Source of the DNA: a virus
Strand: one strand, 5' to 3'
IMG/VR virus record: IMGVR_UViG_3300014820_000008
Span: 1 to 28,296 of that record
Length of the DNA stretch: 28,296 nucleotides
Shown here: piece after piece, positions 1 through 8,800 of the stretch
Layout of the letters: every line of letters starts with the position of its first letter
Position numbering within the stretch: the first letter of the stretch is position 1
Made by a program: the position numbers and the translations under genes
Notes under the pieces: generated by a model
Databases searched by the model: none
What the model saw: only the letters and a program-made list of their open reading frames with translations
What the model was told of the DNA's origin: nothing

Positions 1-561
1 AATGAAGTGTGGTGGTTCTATTGTTCAAAGGATAGCACCGTCAACGACAGCTATGCTATTTTCAACTATGTCGAGCAAGTGTGGACATACGGTACGATAA
101 ACCGCAGCGCTTGGTTAGACACTCCCCTTAAAGCCTACCCGTTGGCTGCCTACAACGGGACCATTTACTACCACGAGAACGGCGTGGATGACGATCGTGT
201 TACTCCGATAAATGCGTTCATCGAGAGCACCGACTTCGACATCGCCAGCGGTAATTCGTTTGCATTCGTACACCGTCTACTGCCAGATGTAACGTTCGTA
301 GGTTCTTCAGCAGCAGCACCACAAGTGACGATCACGCTCACTCCCCGTAATTCTCCGGGCGGTGTCTATGGCGCTGCGGACCCAGCGTACCCATCAGCTG
401 TTACGCGCAGCGTGGCGCTACCTGTAGAACAATTCACAGAGCGCTGCGACGTGCGCCTGCGCGGCCGGCAGATGAAGATGCGCATCGAGAGCACCACCCT
501 CGGGGTTAGCTGGAAACTTGGTGTACCTAGGTTGGACGTTCAACCGGATGGCTCAAAATGA
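1..561 (+). CDS. Tail nozzle/DNA-stabilisation-type virion protein, C-terminal part (5' truncated)
   Basis: The reading frame is open to the left edge, so the start lies outside the window; a GTG at 7 is probably internal. The visible 186 residues carry a pattern I recognise from podoviral packaged-DNA stabilisation/tail nozzle proteins (P22 gp10-like): an aromatic-rich EVWWFYCS strand, ynyveqvWtyGtinRsaWlD, a yHEnGvDDD turn, and an RGRqmkmri...WklGvpRlDvqpDG ending. Such proteins form beta-propeller-like rings at the tail tip below the portal. The stop overlaps the next start by ATGA, placing it first in the visible virion operon. The family assignment is from pattern memory; the structural role is inferred. 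Confidence 0.65.
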   Translation, partial: NEVWWFYCSKDSTVNDSYAIFNYVEQVWTYGTINRSAWLDTPLKAYPLAAYNGTIYYHENGVDDDRVTPINAFIESTDFDIASGNSFAFVHRLLPDVTFVGSSAAAPQVTITLTPRNSPGGVYGAADPAYPSAVTRSVALPVEQFTERCDVRLRGRQMKMRIESTTLGVSWKLGVPRLDVQPDGSK

Positions 562-860
562 CGCTCCCGGTATCCCTGCCAGTGCTGCCGACGCCGCCAG
601 ACGAATATGACGCTAAGTATTTCTCTATCCTACTGAAGAATCTGGAAGTGTATTTCAGAAGCTGCAACACTGCAGGGCCGACCGCAGCGTCGGTTGTTAC
701 GGTAGGTAGTAACAGAGTCAACATTTATACAGGTACGGGGGCGCCTTCGGTTGTGGCGCACATCGGTTCGATTTACCTTCGCGACGACGGCGGCACATCG
801 ACGACGTTATACGTTAAAGAATCAGGGAATGGAGCCAGCACTGGCTGGATTGCAAAATGA
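558..860 (+). CDS. Small tail-associated protein (100 aa), function unknown
   Basis: This 100-residue protein starts with ATG overlapping the previous stop (ATGA) and ends in an ATGA overlap with the next gene, so it is embedded in the virion operon. The N-terminal half (LPxLPTPPDEYDAKYFSILLKNLEVYF) looks helical and could be an attachment segment. The C-terminal half contains GSIYLRDDGG followed by TTLYVKESG and GWIAK, a beta-rich ending seen in many phage tail or head-decoration proteins and fibre tips. No catalytic motif is visible. A tail accessory or short fibre/adaptor role is an inference from position and the C-terminal motif. Confidence 0.7.
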   Translation: MTLPVSLPVLPTPPDEYDAKYFSILLKNLEVYFRSCNTAGPTAASVVTVGSNRVNIYTGTGAPSVVAHIGSIYLRDDGGTSTTLYVKESGNGASTGWIAK

Positions 861-2350
861 AGACACTAGCAAAATACATGGCGGCGCAAGGGCGCAACGG
901 CGACGATCATTTGCTGCACGTCTCTGGCAAGGAACTCGCAGCGCTACAAGGCATAGGCGCTATGGTTGGCCGCAAAGTAACGACGAACCCGGCAACCGGC
1001 CTGCCCGAAGCGTTTGACTTCGCCAGCTTGATCCCGCTCGTAGTTGCTGTCGCTGGCTCTGTTGTGTCTGGCGGTACGATGACTCCGCTCATGGCGGGCT
1101 TGGTTTCCGGGGCGGCTACCACGGCGGCGACAGGTAGCTGGCAGCGCGGGGTGGCGGCGGGCATCGGCGGCGGTATGATGAGCGGTATTGGTTCTGGCGT
1201 CAGCGAGTTGGGTACTTCCGCAGCTGGCGCTGGGCTCGGTGGTGCTGGTGGCGCAGCTGGGCAAGCGGCCGATTACGGTATGGCAGCCGGCGCGGACGCC
1301 GGAGCTAGTTCGGGTGCTGTCGCTGCTGGTAGTGCGTCTGCTGCGGCTCCGGCTTCGTACGGCTCTGCAAATTTTGGTGCTGACTACGGCGCAGGATCGT
1401 CAGCTGCAGCACCCGCTGCGTCAATGCCAGCGCCACAGTACGCCGGCCAAGGCGCTCCTATTTCCGGTGCGAGCGTTGCGCCTGCCAACACAATCGCAAA
1501 TTCGGCCGCGTTCACACCAGCGCAATTTTCAGGCAGCACACTAGCCAGCAACATGACCGACACCAGCAAGCTGAGCCACGCATTCGGAGGCTGGGGTAGC
1601 CAACAACTAGGCGGCAATCTGAAAGGTGCTGCCCTCGCAGTCGGACAAATCGCCGCTGCAACCGGAACATCGTCGCCAATGCCTGTCGATCCGATCAATC
1701 CAGATTCGTACAATCGGCACACCACTACGGCTACCTATAACCCACAGACAAACCCGTACTACACGATGAGCGATCCGAACGGGAATAGCGTTGGTGGCGG
1801 CGAACAAAATCAGTTCAACTACAGCTCGAACTTCCAGCCCGGCGTGCCGACACCGCCGAAATTCGCTGGTGGTGGCATCGCGGCGTTACCGAATGCAGAT
1901 AGTCAGACATTAAAAACTGTCCGCATGATCCGCTCGCGCTACCGTAGCAAGAACGAAGCAGTTGCAGATATGCAGACACCGGGCAGCTTGATGCAGCAGG
2001 CCGGCATTACGGACCCAAATGATCCGATCATGCAGTACGCTTTCGGATACACGTCCAACCAAGGCAACGGAAAACCACAGGCGCAGGCTCCGCAGTATAT
2101 GTCTGGCGGCGGCTCGGCCGGAGACGGTATGTCGGACTCGATACCGGCCACGATAGAAGGAAAGCAGCCTGCTCGACTTGCAGCCAATGAGTTCGTAGTC
2201 CCGAGCGACGTCGTGTCGCATCTTGGTAACGGCTCTAGCGATGCGGGGGCAGATAAACTTCACGCGATGATGGCACGCATACGCAAGGCACGCACCGGCA
2301 GTACGGCGCAGGCACCAGCGATCGACGCCAACAGGATGCTGCCGGCATGA
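857..2350 (+). CDS. Ala/Gly-rich virion protein, probable internal/ejection protein
   Basis: The 497-residue product has an Ala/Gly/Ser-rich middle. Residues 55-100 form a hydrophobic glycine-zipper-like stretch (SLIPLVVAVAGSVVSGG followed by more small residues), as expected for a protein that inserts in or crosses a membrane. The last 90 residues are better conserved in type: DSIPATIEGKQPARLAANEF, then FVVPSDVVSHLGNGSSDAGA and a basic MMARIRKARTG helix, a pattern I associate with podoviral virion proteins encoded next to the ejection genes. It is coupled to both neighbours by ATGA overlaps. A role in the internal core or DNA ejection is inferred from position and composition; no enzyme motif is seen. 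Confidence 0.75.
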   Translation: MKTLAKYMAAQGRNGDDHLLHVSGKELAALQGIGAMVGRKVTTNPATGLPEAFDFASLIPLVVAVAGSVVSGGTMTPLMAGLVSGAATTAATGSWQRGVAAGIGGGMMSGIGSGVSELGTSAAGAGLGGAGGAAGQAADYGMAAGADAGASSGAVAAGSASAAAPASYGSANFGADYGAGSSAAAPAASMPAPQYAGQGAPISGASVAPANTIANSAAFTPAQFSGSTLASNMTDTSKLSHAFGGWGSQQLGGNLKGAALAVGQIAAATGTSSPMPVDPINPDSYNRHTTTATYNPQTNPYYTMSDPNGNSVGGGEQNQFNYSSNFQPGVPTPPKFAGGGIAALPNADSQTLKTVRMIRSRYRSKNEAVADMQTPGSLMQQAGITDPNDPIMQYAFGYTSNQGNGKPQAQAPQYMSGGGSAGDGMSDSIPATIEGKQPARLAANEFVVPSDVVSHLGNGSSDAGADKLHAMMARIRKARTGSTAQAPAIDANRMLPA

Positions 2351-2793
2351 GCAATCTGAAAATTGCGATGGTTCCGTTCGGGCATGTGCACGAAGTGTAT
2401 TCAGCTATTCTGCCGTTCATCAAAAAGATGGAGCCTTGGAATTTCGGGCGCGTGCATGTGGATGATATTTCAGCCACGCTGTTTTCCGATAAGGTGCAGT
2501 TGTGGATCGTGTTCGATGCGGAAACGAAGATTATTCACGGATATTTGGCGACGGAAATACGCTCATATCCACGCAATAAAGTGTTGAGTGTGATCGGCTG
2601 CGGCGGTGAAGATGGCAAGCTGGACGAATGTGTCGAACAAGTGCTGGATATATTTGAAGATTACGCGAAAGATTGTGGCTGCGGCGGTTTGGATTTCCAA
2701 GGCCGGCCAGCATGGGCCAAGTTCGTGAAGGCGCGCGGGTATGAAACACCGATGCGCCACTATTACAAGAGGATCGAGGGAGAACCGTCATGA
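2347..2793 (+). CDS. Small GNAT-fold-like phage protein (T7 gp13-like position)
   Basis: The 148-residue protein has the layout of a degenerate GNAT acetyltransferase: a central strand region (VQLWIVFDAETKIIHGYLAT), a helix (LDECVEQVLDIFEDYAKDCG), then the QGRPAWAKFVKARGYE segment that matches the C-terminal 'gR.gW.k.l...Gy' part of phage GNAT-like proteins. I do not see a clear Q/RxxGxG/A acetyl-CoA loop, so catalytic activity is doubtful. Small proteins of this type commonly precede the internal virion proteins in podoviruses, the position of T7 gp13. ATGA overlaps link it to both neighbours. The fold is a pattern-based call; the role is unknown. Confidence 0.7.
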   Translation: MSNLKIAMVPFGHVHEVYSAILPFIKKMEPWNFGRVHVDDISATLFSDKVQLWIVFDAETKIIHGYLATEIRSYPRNKVLSVIGCGGEDGKLDECVEQVLDIFEDYAKDCGCGGLDFQGRPAWAKFVKARGYETPMRHYYKRIEGEPS

Positions 2794-4286
2794 TTATGAA
2801 CCCAGCCAACCTAAAACTTTTGCGTCTCGGCTTGCCGACCACGCCATGCAACGGCAGCAGCGGTGGCGGCGGAAACACGACGTCAACGAATACGACGACT
2901 AACATCCCAGAATACGCGAAGCCGTATTTCATGGACTTGATGAACCAGACACAGGCGGTATCCGGCCAAGGATACGTGCCTTATGATGGCGCTCGAATTC
3001 AAGGCCAGACTCCCGCACAGATGGAAGCTGCTAACCGTATCGGCAGCGCGTCGGAGCCATCGCAGATCGCTGGCGCCACGAACATGACTGGCATGGCAGC
3101 GCAAGGCATGCAAGGTATGACGGATTACAGTACGCCATACATCGGGTCGACGTTCAATCCGCAGGCAACGCAGATGTACAACATGCCTGACCAGTCGCAG
3201 ATGTATAACGCGCCCCAACAGTCGCAGATGTACAACGCGCCCCAACAGTCGCAGATGTTTAATGCGCCTAGTTCCGTGCAGTCGCAGTATCAACCGGGGC
3301 AGTTCACAGGTAGTGCAGTGTCGCAGTACATGAACCCGTATGAACAGAACGTCGTAGACACTGCTAAACGCGAGTCAAATAATCAGTTCCAACAACAGAA
3401 TATTGCGCGGGATTCGCTATCGGCTGCCCAAGGCGCGTTCGGTGGCGATCGTGCAGCGCTTGTGAAACAGGAAGCGCAACGCGGGCAGAACCTGAATCTG
3501 AATGCAATCCAGAACCAAGGCGATCAGGCAGCTTATAACGCCGCCACACAGCAGTTCAACGCGAACCAAGGCCAGCAGCAAGTTGCCAATCAACAGGGGC
3601 TCGGTGCGAACACGTTCAACTCGCAGCAACAGATGGCGTACGGGCAGGCCGGCAACCAGAACCAACAGTTCAATACGAACGCACAGCAACAATATGGACA
3701 GGCCGGCAACCAGAACCAACAGTTCAACGCCAACCTACAGCAACAATATGGACAGGCCGGCAACCAGAACCAGCAGTTCAACGCCAACCTACAGCAACAA
3801 TATGGACAGGCCGGCAACCAGAACCAACAGTTCAATGCGAATCAGCAGTATCAAGCCGGCCAGCTCGGGCTGCAGGGGCAGATGGGTAATGCGTCGGCGC
3901 AAGCGCAAGCAGCGGGCATCCAGCAGGCTGGGTGGCAAGGGCTGGGCGCGATGGGCAACCAGATGGGTAATCTCGGGCAGACACAACAGAACTTGTATCT
4001 GCAACGCGCGTCCGCGCTCAACCAAGTCGGAACCCAACAACAGCAAACCGGACAGCAGGCACTCGATGCAGCGTACCAGAATTTCGTGAACCAGCGCGAT
4101 TATCCGAAGTCGCAGCTCAACTTCTATTCCGGAATTCTGCACGGCGTACCAGTGTCTGCCAACTCGGATGTGCAGACAACCACACCAGCACCGTCCACGC
4201 TCGGGCAGTTGGCCGGGCTCGGTATCGCAGGCGCCGGGGCGTACAACGCATATTCGTCGGCGCAAGCGCCAGCAACAGGGGGGTAA
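2790..4286 (+). CDS. Gln/Asn-rich internal virion protein with tandem repeats
   Basis: The 498-residue protein is very rich in Gln, Asn, Ala, Gly and Tyr. After a Gly/Thr-rich N-terminus comes an IPEYAKPYFMDLMNQTQAV segment, a nine-residue repeat (QMYNAPQQS, about residues 128-163), a more ordered block (ANSQYMNPYEQNVVDTAKRE-like, then RDSLSAAQGAFGGDRAAL), and an 18-residue repeat (residues about 284-353). The ordered block and composition resemble internal/ejection proteins of podoviruses. The start overlaps the previous stop (ATGA) with a GAGGGAG ribosome binding site. The Q/N-rich repeats suggest an extended or assembling segment, which is inference. No enzyme domain is visible. Confidence 0.75.
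   Translation: MIMNPANLKLLRLGLPTTPCNGSSGGGGNTTSTNTTTNIPEYAKPYFMDLMNQTQAVSGQGYVPYDGARIQGQTPAQMEAANRIGSASEPSQIAGATNMTGMAAQGMQGMTDYSTPYIGSTFNPQATQMYNMPDQSQMYNAPQQSQMYNAPQQSQMFNAPSSVQSQYQPGQFTGSAVSQYMNPYEQNVVDTAKRESNNQFQQQNIARDSLSAAQGAFGGDRAALVKQEAQRGQNLNLNAIQNQGDQAAYNAATQQFNANQGQQQVANQQGLGANTFNSQQQMAYGQAGNQNQQFNTNAQQQYGQAGNQNQQFNANLQQQYGQAGNQNQQFNANLQQQYGQAGNQNQQFNANQQYQAGQLGLQGQMGNASAQAQAAGIQQAGWQGLGAMGNQMGNLGQTQQNLYLQRASALNQVGTQQQQTGQQALDAAYQNFVNQRDYPKSQLNFYSGILHGVPVSANSDVQTTTPAPSTLGQLAGLGIAGAGAYNAYSSAQAPATGG
3171..3278 (+). repeat. 27-bp in-frame tandem repeat, about four units
   Basis: Four consecutive 27-bp units begin at 3171, 3198, 3225 and 3252 and encode variants of QMYNAPQQS. The second and third units are almost identical in DNA; the first and fourth are diverged. 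The unit length is a multiple of three, so copy number can change without breaking the frame. Confidence 0.9.
3639..3848 (+). repeat. 54-bp in-frame tandem repeat, nearly four units
   Basis: Units begin at 3639, 3693, 3747 and 3801 and encode YGQAGNQNQQFNANLQQQ (18 residues) with small changes. The central units differ by only one or two bases, which points to recent amplification or continuing gene conversion; the fourth unit breaks off near 3848. The array lies inside the coding frame of the Gln/Asn-rich virion protein. Confidence 0.93.
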
Positions 4287-4289
4287 GAC

Positions 4290-5867
4290 ATGGAACAGTT
4301 AAACAGTATGGCGAGCATGTTGCAGCGCTTGACCGACCAACAGCTGCAACAGGAAATGCAGAGCCCGAGCGGCAGCATCCCACAATTTCTTCTATTGTCA
4401 GAAGCGCAGCGCCGTCAGGCCATGCGTGTAGGTCAGCAAACGCCTGTCAATACCACACCTGTCGCCCAGCAAGTAAGGCAGCAAATGGCGCAGCAAGGTA
4501 TTGCGGCAACACCGCAGATGACAGGCAATTCTGCACCCCCCGGAGCTGGCGGTATCCAGAGCTTTGCCGACGGTGGCAAAACAGATGCTCCTGTCGATCA
4601 AGGCGGCCCCGGTTACTTCGAGCGCATGTTCAGCGGCATTCCGGGCGCGTTGAAAGGGTTGGTCGCCGACTATGCGTCAGGACAACCGCAGTACGTCGCG
4701 CAAGCTCCACAATCAGCGACAGTGCCGCAACAGCCGGCGCCGGTAGCATCGGACGGCTCGCAGATGCCGCCAGCCGTACAGCCCGGAGGGCCGATCAATA
4801 ACGAAGCCGCACTGAAATCGCAAATGGGGTTGACGGACGGGTTCGCTACAATGCCGGGACAAGCCACACCATCAATGAGCCAACTGTCTGCTGATATCGC
4901 TGCCCACGTCGGTCAGCGTGGACTGAATCCCGGTGGTAGTGCAACAGGAGTTTCGCGCGGGGTCGCCGCACCGGGCGGGATAGGCGGCTCTATTTTCGCA
5001 GCTATGCCTGTACCGCCCGTACCAGACCCAGTAGCGAAGCCAAATATGGAAAACCCTAGCGACGAGCTGAGTACTGTGAGTGCGGCGGCACCAGACCCAA
5101 CGCAAGGGCTATTAGACAACACTGAAAAACGTATTGTGGCCAATGGCGCGAGAAAAAATCAAGCGTTCAACATGGCGTTGATGCAGGCCGGGCTCGGTAT
5201 GATGGCCTCCAAATCTCACTTCGCACTGCAAAGTATTGGCGAGGGTGGCATTCAAGGGCTGCAGGGCTACACTACGCAGATGAACGATATCCGCGCACAA
5301 GATAACGCGCTGCAACAACACAACGACGCGCTGCTGATGGCACAGCAGGCCGCTAAACTCGGACAGTACAAGACCGCTGCGGATATTGCCAATAGCCACA
5401 ACGCCAATACTACCCGGATGTATGGCTCGGATATACAGCAGCGCGGCGAGGACTCCCGTATGCGCCAAGGGATCATTCAGGCAAACGCAAACATGGTGCA
5501 CAGCGAAGCCTTGTATGGCGGCCGGCAGTACACTGCGGACGCGCGCAGCAACGATGTAGCCGCTAAGGCTGGGACGGCAGCAGGCAATCAGTCGTGGAAA
5601 CAGGATGCCAACGAGGCGTCGCAGGCCAATACGCTGTACAAGGAGAATTTGGCGAACATACAAAAAAACATCGGCACCATGATGTTGTCGCCAGAGCAGC
5701 AGCAGGCAAAGGCGATCGCAGCGCTTCCAGCCAATTACCGCCGTCATATTACTGGCATGGACCAGAGCGGTGGCGTACCATCTGCAGCACCGGGCGGCGC
5801 AGGAATGCAAGCTCCAAAAGCGAAGCGGTTTGTGATGGGTCCAGACGGTACGATGACTGCACAGTAA
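4290..5867 (+). CDS. Internal virion protein, Gln/Pro/Ala-rich
   Basis: This 525-residue protein starts three bases after the previous stop, behind a GGGGGG ribosome binding site. The N-terminus (MEQLNSMASMLQRLTDQQLQ, then SIPQFLLLSEAQRRQAMR) is a helical motif typical of podoviral internal virion proteins in this position. A Pro/Gln-rich, probably unstructured centre follows, then from about residue 280 a long helical region with many Ala and Gln (AFNMALMQAGLGMMASKS, ALQQHNDALLMAQQAAKLGQ) that may form coiled coils. By position it is the counterpart of T7 gp14/gp15, core proteins ejected into the host. That equivalence is inferred from order, not sequence. No enzymatic motif is evident. Confidence 0.75.
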   Translation: MEQLNSMASMLQRLTDQQLQQEMQSPSGSIPQFLLLSEAQRRQAMRVGQQTPVNTTPVAQQVRQQMAQQGIAATPQMTGNSAPPGAGGIQSFADGGKTDAPVDQGGPGYFERMFSGIPGALKGLVADYASGQPQYVAQAPQSATVPQQPAPVASDGSQMPPAVQPGGPINNEAALKSQMGLTDGFATMPGQATPSMSQLSADIAAHVGQRGLNPGGSATGVSRGVAAPGGIGGSIFAAMPVPPVPDPVAKPNMENPSDELSTVSAAAPDPTQGLLDNTEKRIVANGARKNQAFNMALMQAGLGMMASKSHFALQSIGEGGIQGLQGYTTQMNDIRAQDNALQQHNDALLMAQQAAKLGQYKTAADIANSHNANTTRMYGSDIQQRGEDSRMRQGIIQANANMVHSEALYGGRQYTADARSNDVAAKAGTAAGNQSWKQDANEASQANTLYKENLANIQKNIGTMMLSPEQQQAKAIAALPANYRRHITGMDQSGGVPSAAPGGAGMQAPKAKRFVMGPDGTMTAQ

Positions 5868-5876
5868 AGGTTCGAC

Positions 5877-8800
5877 ATGTCCTACGAAATGCAGCTTCCT
5901 GATGGCAGCGTGGTAGAAGTACCAGATGCCATGCCACCAGAGCAGGCTCGCCAACATATGCTGCACCAATTTCCTGACCAGTTCCCCGGCAGGAAATCCG
6001 GCTTTGTGCCGGCTGTGAAAGCAGGATTCGATAGTGGGTTCGGATCGTCAGAGCACTACGGTGCTGCGCTGGCGGAAAAAGCCGGCTTCCCCAGCCTTGC
6101 TGCGTACCTGAAAGACAAAGCAGCCAAGAACGAGCAGACGACTGCCGGTGAGTTCGACCCCACGACATCCGAAGATAAAGGTTTCATGGCGCGCGTGCGC
6201 CAGTATGTCACTGAGCCTGCTGGCGGCATGGTTGGTTCGATGGGTCCGGCGATGGTAGCTGGCGCAGCGGGTTCTGCTGTAGCTGGCCCGGTGGGTGGTG
6301 TAGCAGGATTCATGGCTCCGATGGCAGCGCAGGAAGCCGGCGAAAACTTGAAGCGCCAAGAATCGAACAAACAACCTCAAAATCTGTTGAGCGCCACAGC
6401 GGTAGGTCTGGCGCAGGCAGCACTCGATCGGTTCGGTTTTGGTAAAGCGTTGGAAGGTGTTGGGGCCAGTAAGTTCGCAATGGACGAAGCCGCCAAGCTC
6501 GCCCCCGAAGTTTTGTCTGGTGCGATGAGTCATGAAGCGGCCACTACTGCACTGGGCGGAACGCTACGCAACATGGCGCTGGAAACAGCCGGCAGTGCAG
6601 CAACCAACACCGGCATCGGTGTGGCTAACGAAGCCATGCGGCGTGCACAAGCCGACCAACCTGTAGCCGACCAAGGCGCGCTCGACGCTTACAAGAACAC
6701 AGCTTTGACTGCCGGCGCGCTGGCGCCGATATTCGGTGTGGCTCATGGCATGGGCGCGCGGGCGCATGCAGCAGATTATCTAGGTGACGTCCACAACAAG
6801 GGCGTCGTCGATCGCCAAGGCATCGCACGCGAGCAGCAGGAACTTCCGGAATATCAGGCACAGCAAGCCAACGACGCGGCACAACAAGAGACGCAGGAAG
6901 CCGCCGCGCAGCAGGCTGCGGCCCAACAGGCGCAAGACACCGCCGCACGCAACATGGACCAGTCTCGTCGTGCTGTGGCCACTGTGCAGCAACCGGGCTC
7001 GCTCGATCCAGAACACCCGCTGCAGATGCAGCCGCCAGCGCAGACACGCGACGACGCTACAGCCGCGTTCACACAGAACCAGCCCGATCTACTGGGCGAC
7101 TTCTCAAGCCAAGAACAACCACCAGCACAGCCAGCGCAGCGTGCTGCCGACATCGCGCCGCCTGAAGACACAGCGACCGCACCATTACCACTTGAACCGC
7201 CAGCGCCAGTAGAGCCACCAGCGCCGAACCCGAACATCACAACACCTGACATGTTCTCGGCTGGTGTATTCCCGCGCGCAAAAATCTGGAAGTCCGGCGA
7301 GTTGGTCGGCAAGGACTTGACGAACCCCAACGATGTGAAAGGATTGATATCCTCACTGAACAAATACAGCAAGAACGTAGAGAATCCAGAACGGCTGCAG
7401 GCGCTGAATGACACGATCCAGAAGCTGCAGGATACACACGATGCGCTGAAGACAGGTGAAGCCGATGGTATCGATCAAGTGGGCCAAGTACCAGCTGGAA
7501 CTGACACCACACCAGCTGTCTGGAATATGGGCGTGGGCGATCAACGAGCAGCCGTACCCGAAGGACTGCCCCTATCTGGACGAGGAGGAGATAGCGTCGG
7601 TGATGGAGCTGCTGGCGAAGACGTATCAGGAGCGGGAGAACAGCCGGCACCGGCTACAGTAGCCACACCCGAAAAGCCGTTCAGCGATATGACGTACGAC
7701 GAGCTTGAAAACATACACGAAAATATGCTCACATCTAACGATGCTATAGACATCGCTGCAGTCCGTAAGCATATGGGAGACGACGCTGCTAATTCGTTTG
7801 CTAAACTATCGCGTCGCCAAAAAGATAACTGGCTCAACAAGAACGCAACAGAAGCGCTGGAAAACGATTCGTCCGCATTCCACGGCGAAAATGAAGAAGT
7901 GGTTGCGGAGTATATGCACGCAGCCAACGATTTCGATATCGAGTCCCCTGAAGCGTTAGGCAGATCAATCGCACTCAAAACCAAGAACATGGATAGCCCT
8001 GATTACATAGGCTCGCCGGAATATACAACTGTTAAAAATGCACTGAATTATTCCGCGGAACAGGGGTGGGACGAAGCTGCTGTGATAAAAGGTATGCGTA
8101 GCCGAGCGGCGCAATGGGCTGGTAGTGATGCGCCAGAACTATTCAGCAAACTCTTCAAAGTTAAAGAACCTACTAGCGAAACAATACAAACAAAACCCCA
8201 ATTGTTAGGTACATCCACAGCTGCACCAACTGATACCGCGGTCCATGATGCTGTGCAAGCTGGCGATTACCCCGGCGTGGCTGCTGCATTACAGGCCGAT
8301 CCGAATCCGCTCATCGCCAAGATCGGCGAAATGGCCAGTGGTATCAAGGGCGTCAAGATCGAACATAACCCTGATGCTACGGACCTGTACAACCCAGCGT
8401 CCAAAACCATCACTGTTACCGACCCAACCAACACAGCCGTCGTGGCACATGAAGTCGCCCACTCCGTGATGCAGACGGCGCTCGACCACCCGACGAAAAT
8501 ACAGGCTCCGATCGTAGAAGGCATCAACAATCTGTTCAATCACGTCAGCAATAAGCTGTCTGCAGATGCCCCGTACGCCGTAAAGGACGTGCACGAGTTC
8601 GTTGCTGAAGGGTTTTCGAACAAGGATTTCCAGAACACGCTGGCAAAAATGAAGTATGCCAACACAACGGCGTGGGGGCGCTTCACAGATTATGTGGCCA
8701 AGATGCTCGGGTTGAAGAACGACAACGCGCTGACCGAATTCCTGTCGCTGCATGAAGCGCTGCAAAAGACCGGGCTGAAGGCTAAGACAGATACAGAAGC

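Noticed and set aside
1188-1544. 118-codon plus-strand ORF inside the Ala/Gly-rich virion gene
   Set aside because: Leu/Arg/Val-rich frame created by GC-rich Ala and Gly codons of the real gene; no ribosome binding site.
3639-3848. Possible CRISPR array from the 54-bp repeats
   Set aside because: Units are directly adjacent, in frame and without unique spacers, so this is a coding tandem repeat.
3502-4089. 195-codon plus-strand ORF overlapping the Gln/Asn-rich protein
   Set aside because: It reads the 54-bp repeats in another frame and gives an Arg/Ser/Thr/Asn repeat; it exists only because the repeat unit has no stop in that frame.
5112-5969. 285-codon minus-strand ORF antisense to the virion genes
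   Set aside because: Lies across the junction of two well-supported genes, has a Cys/His/Arg-rich shadow composition and no recognisable domain.
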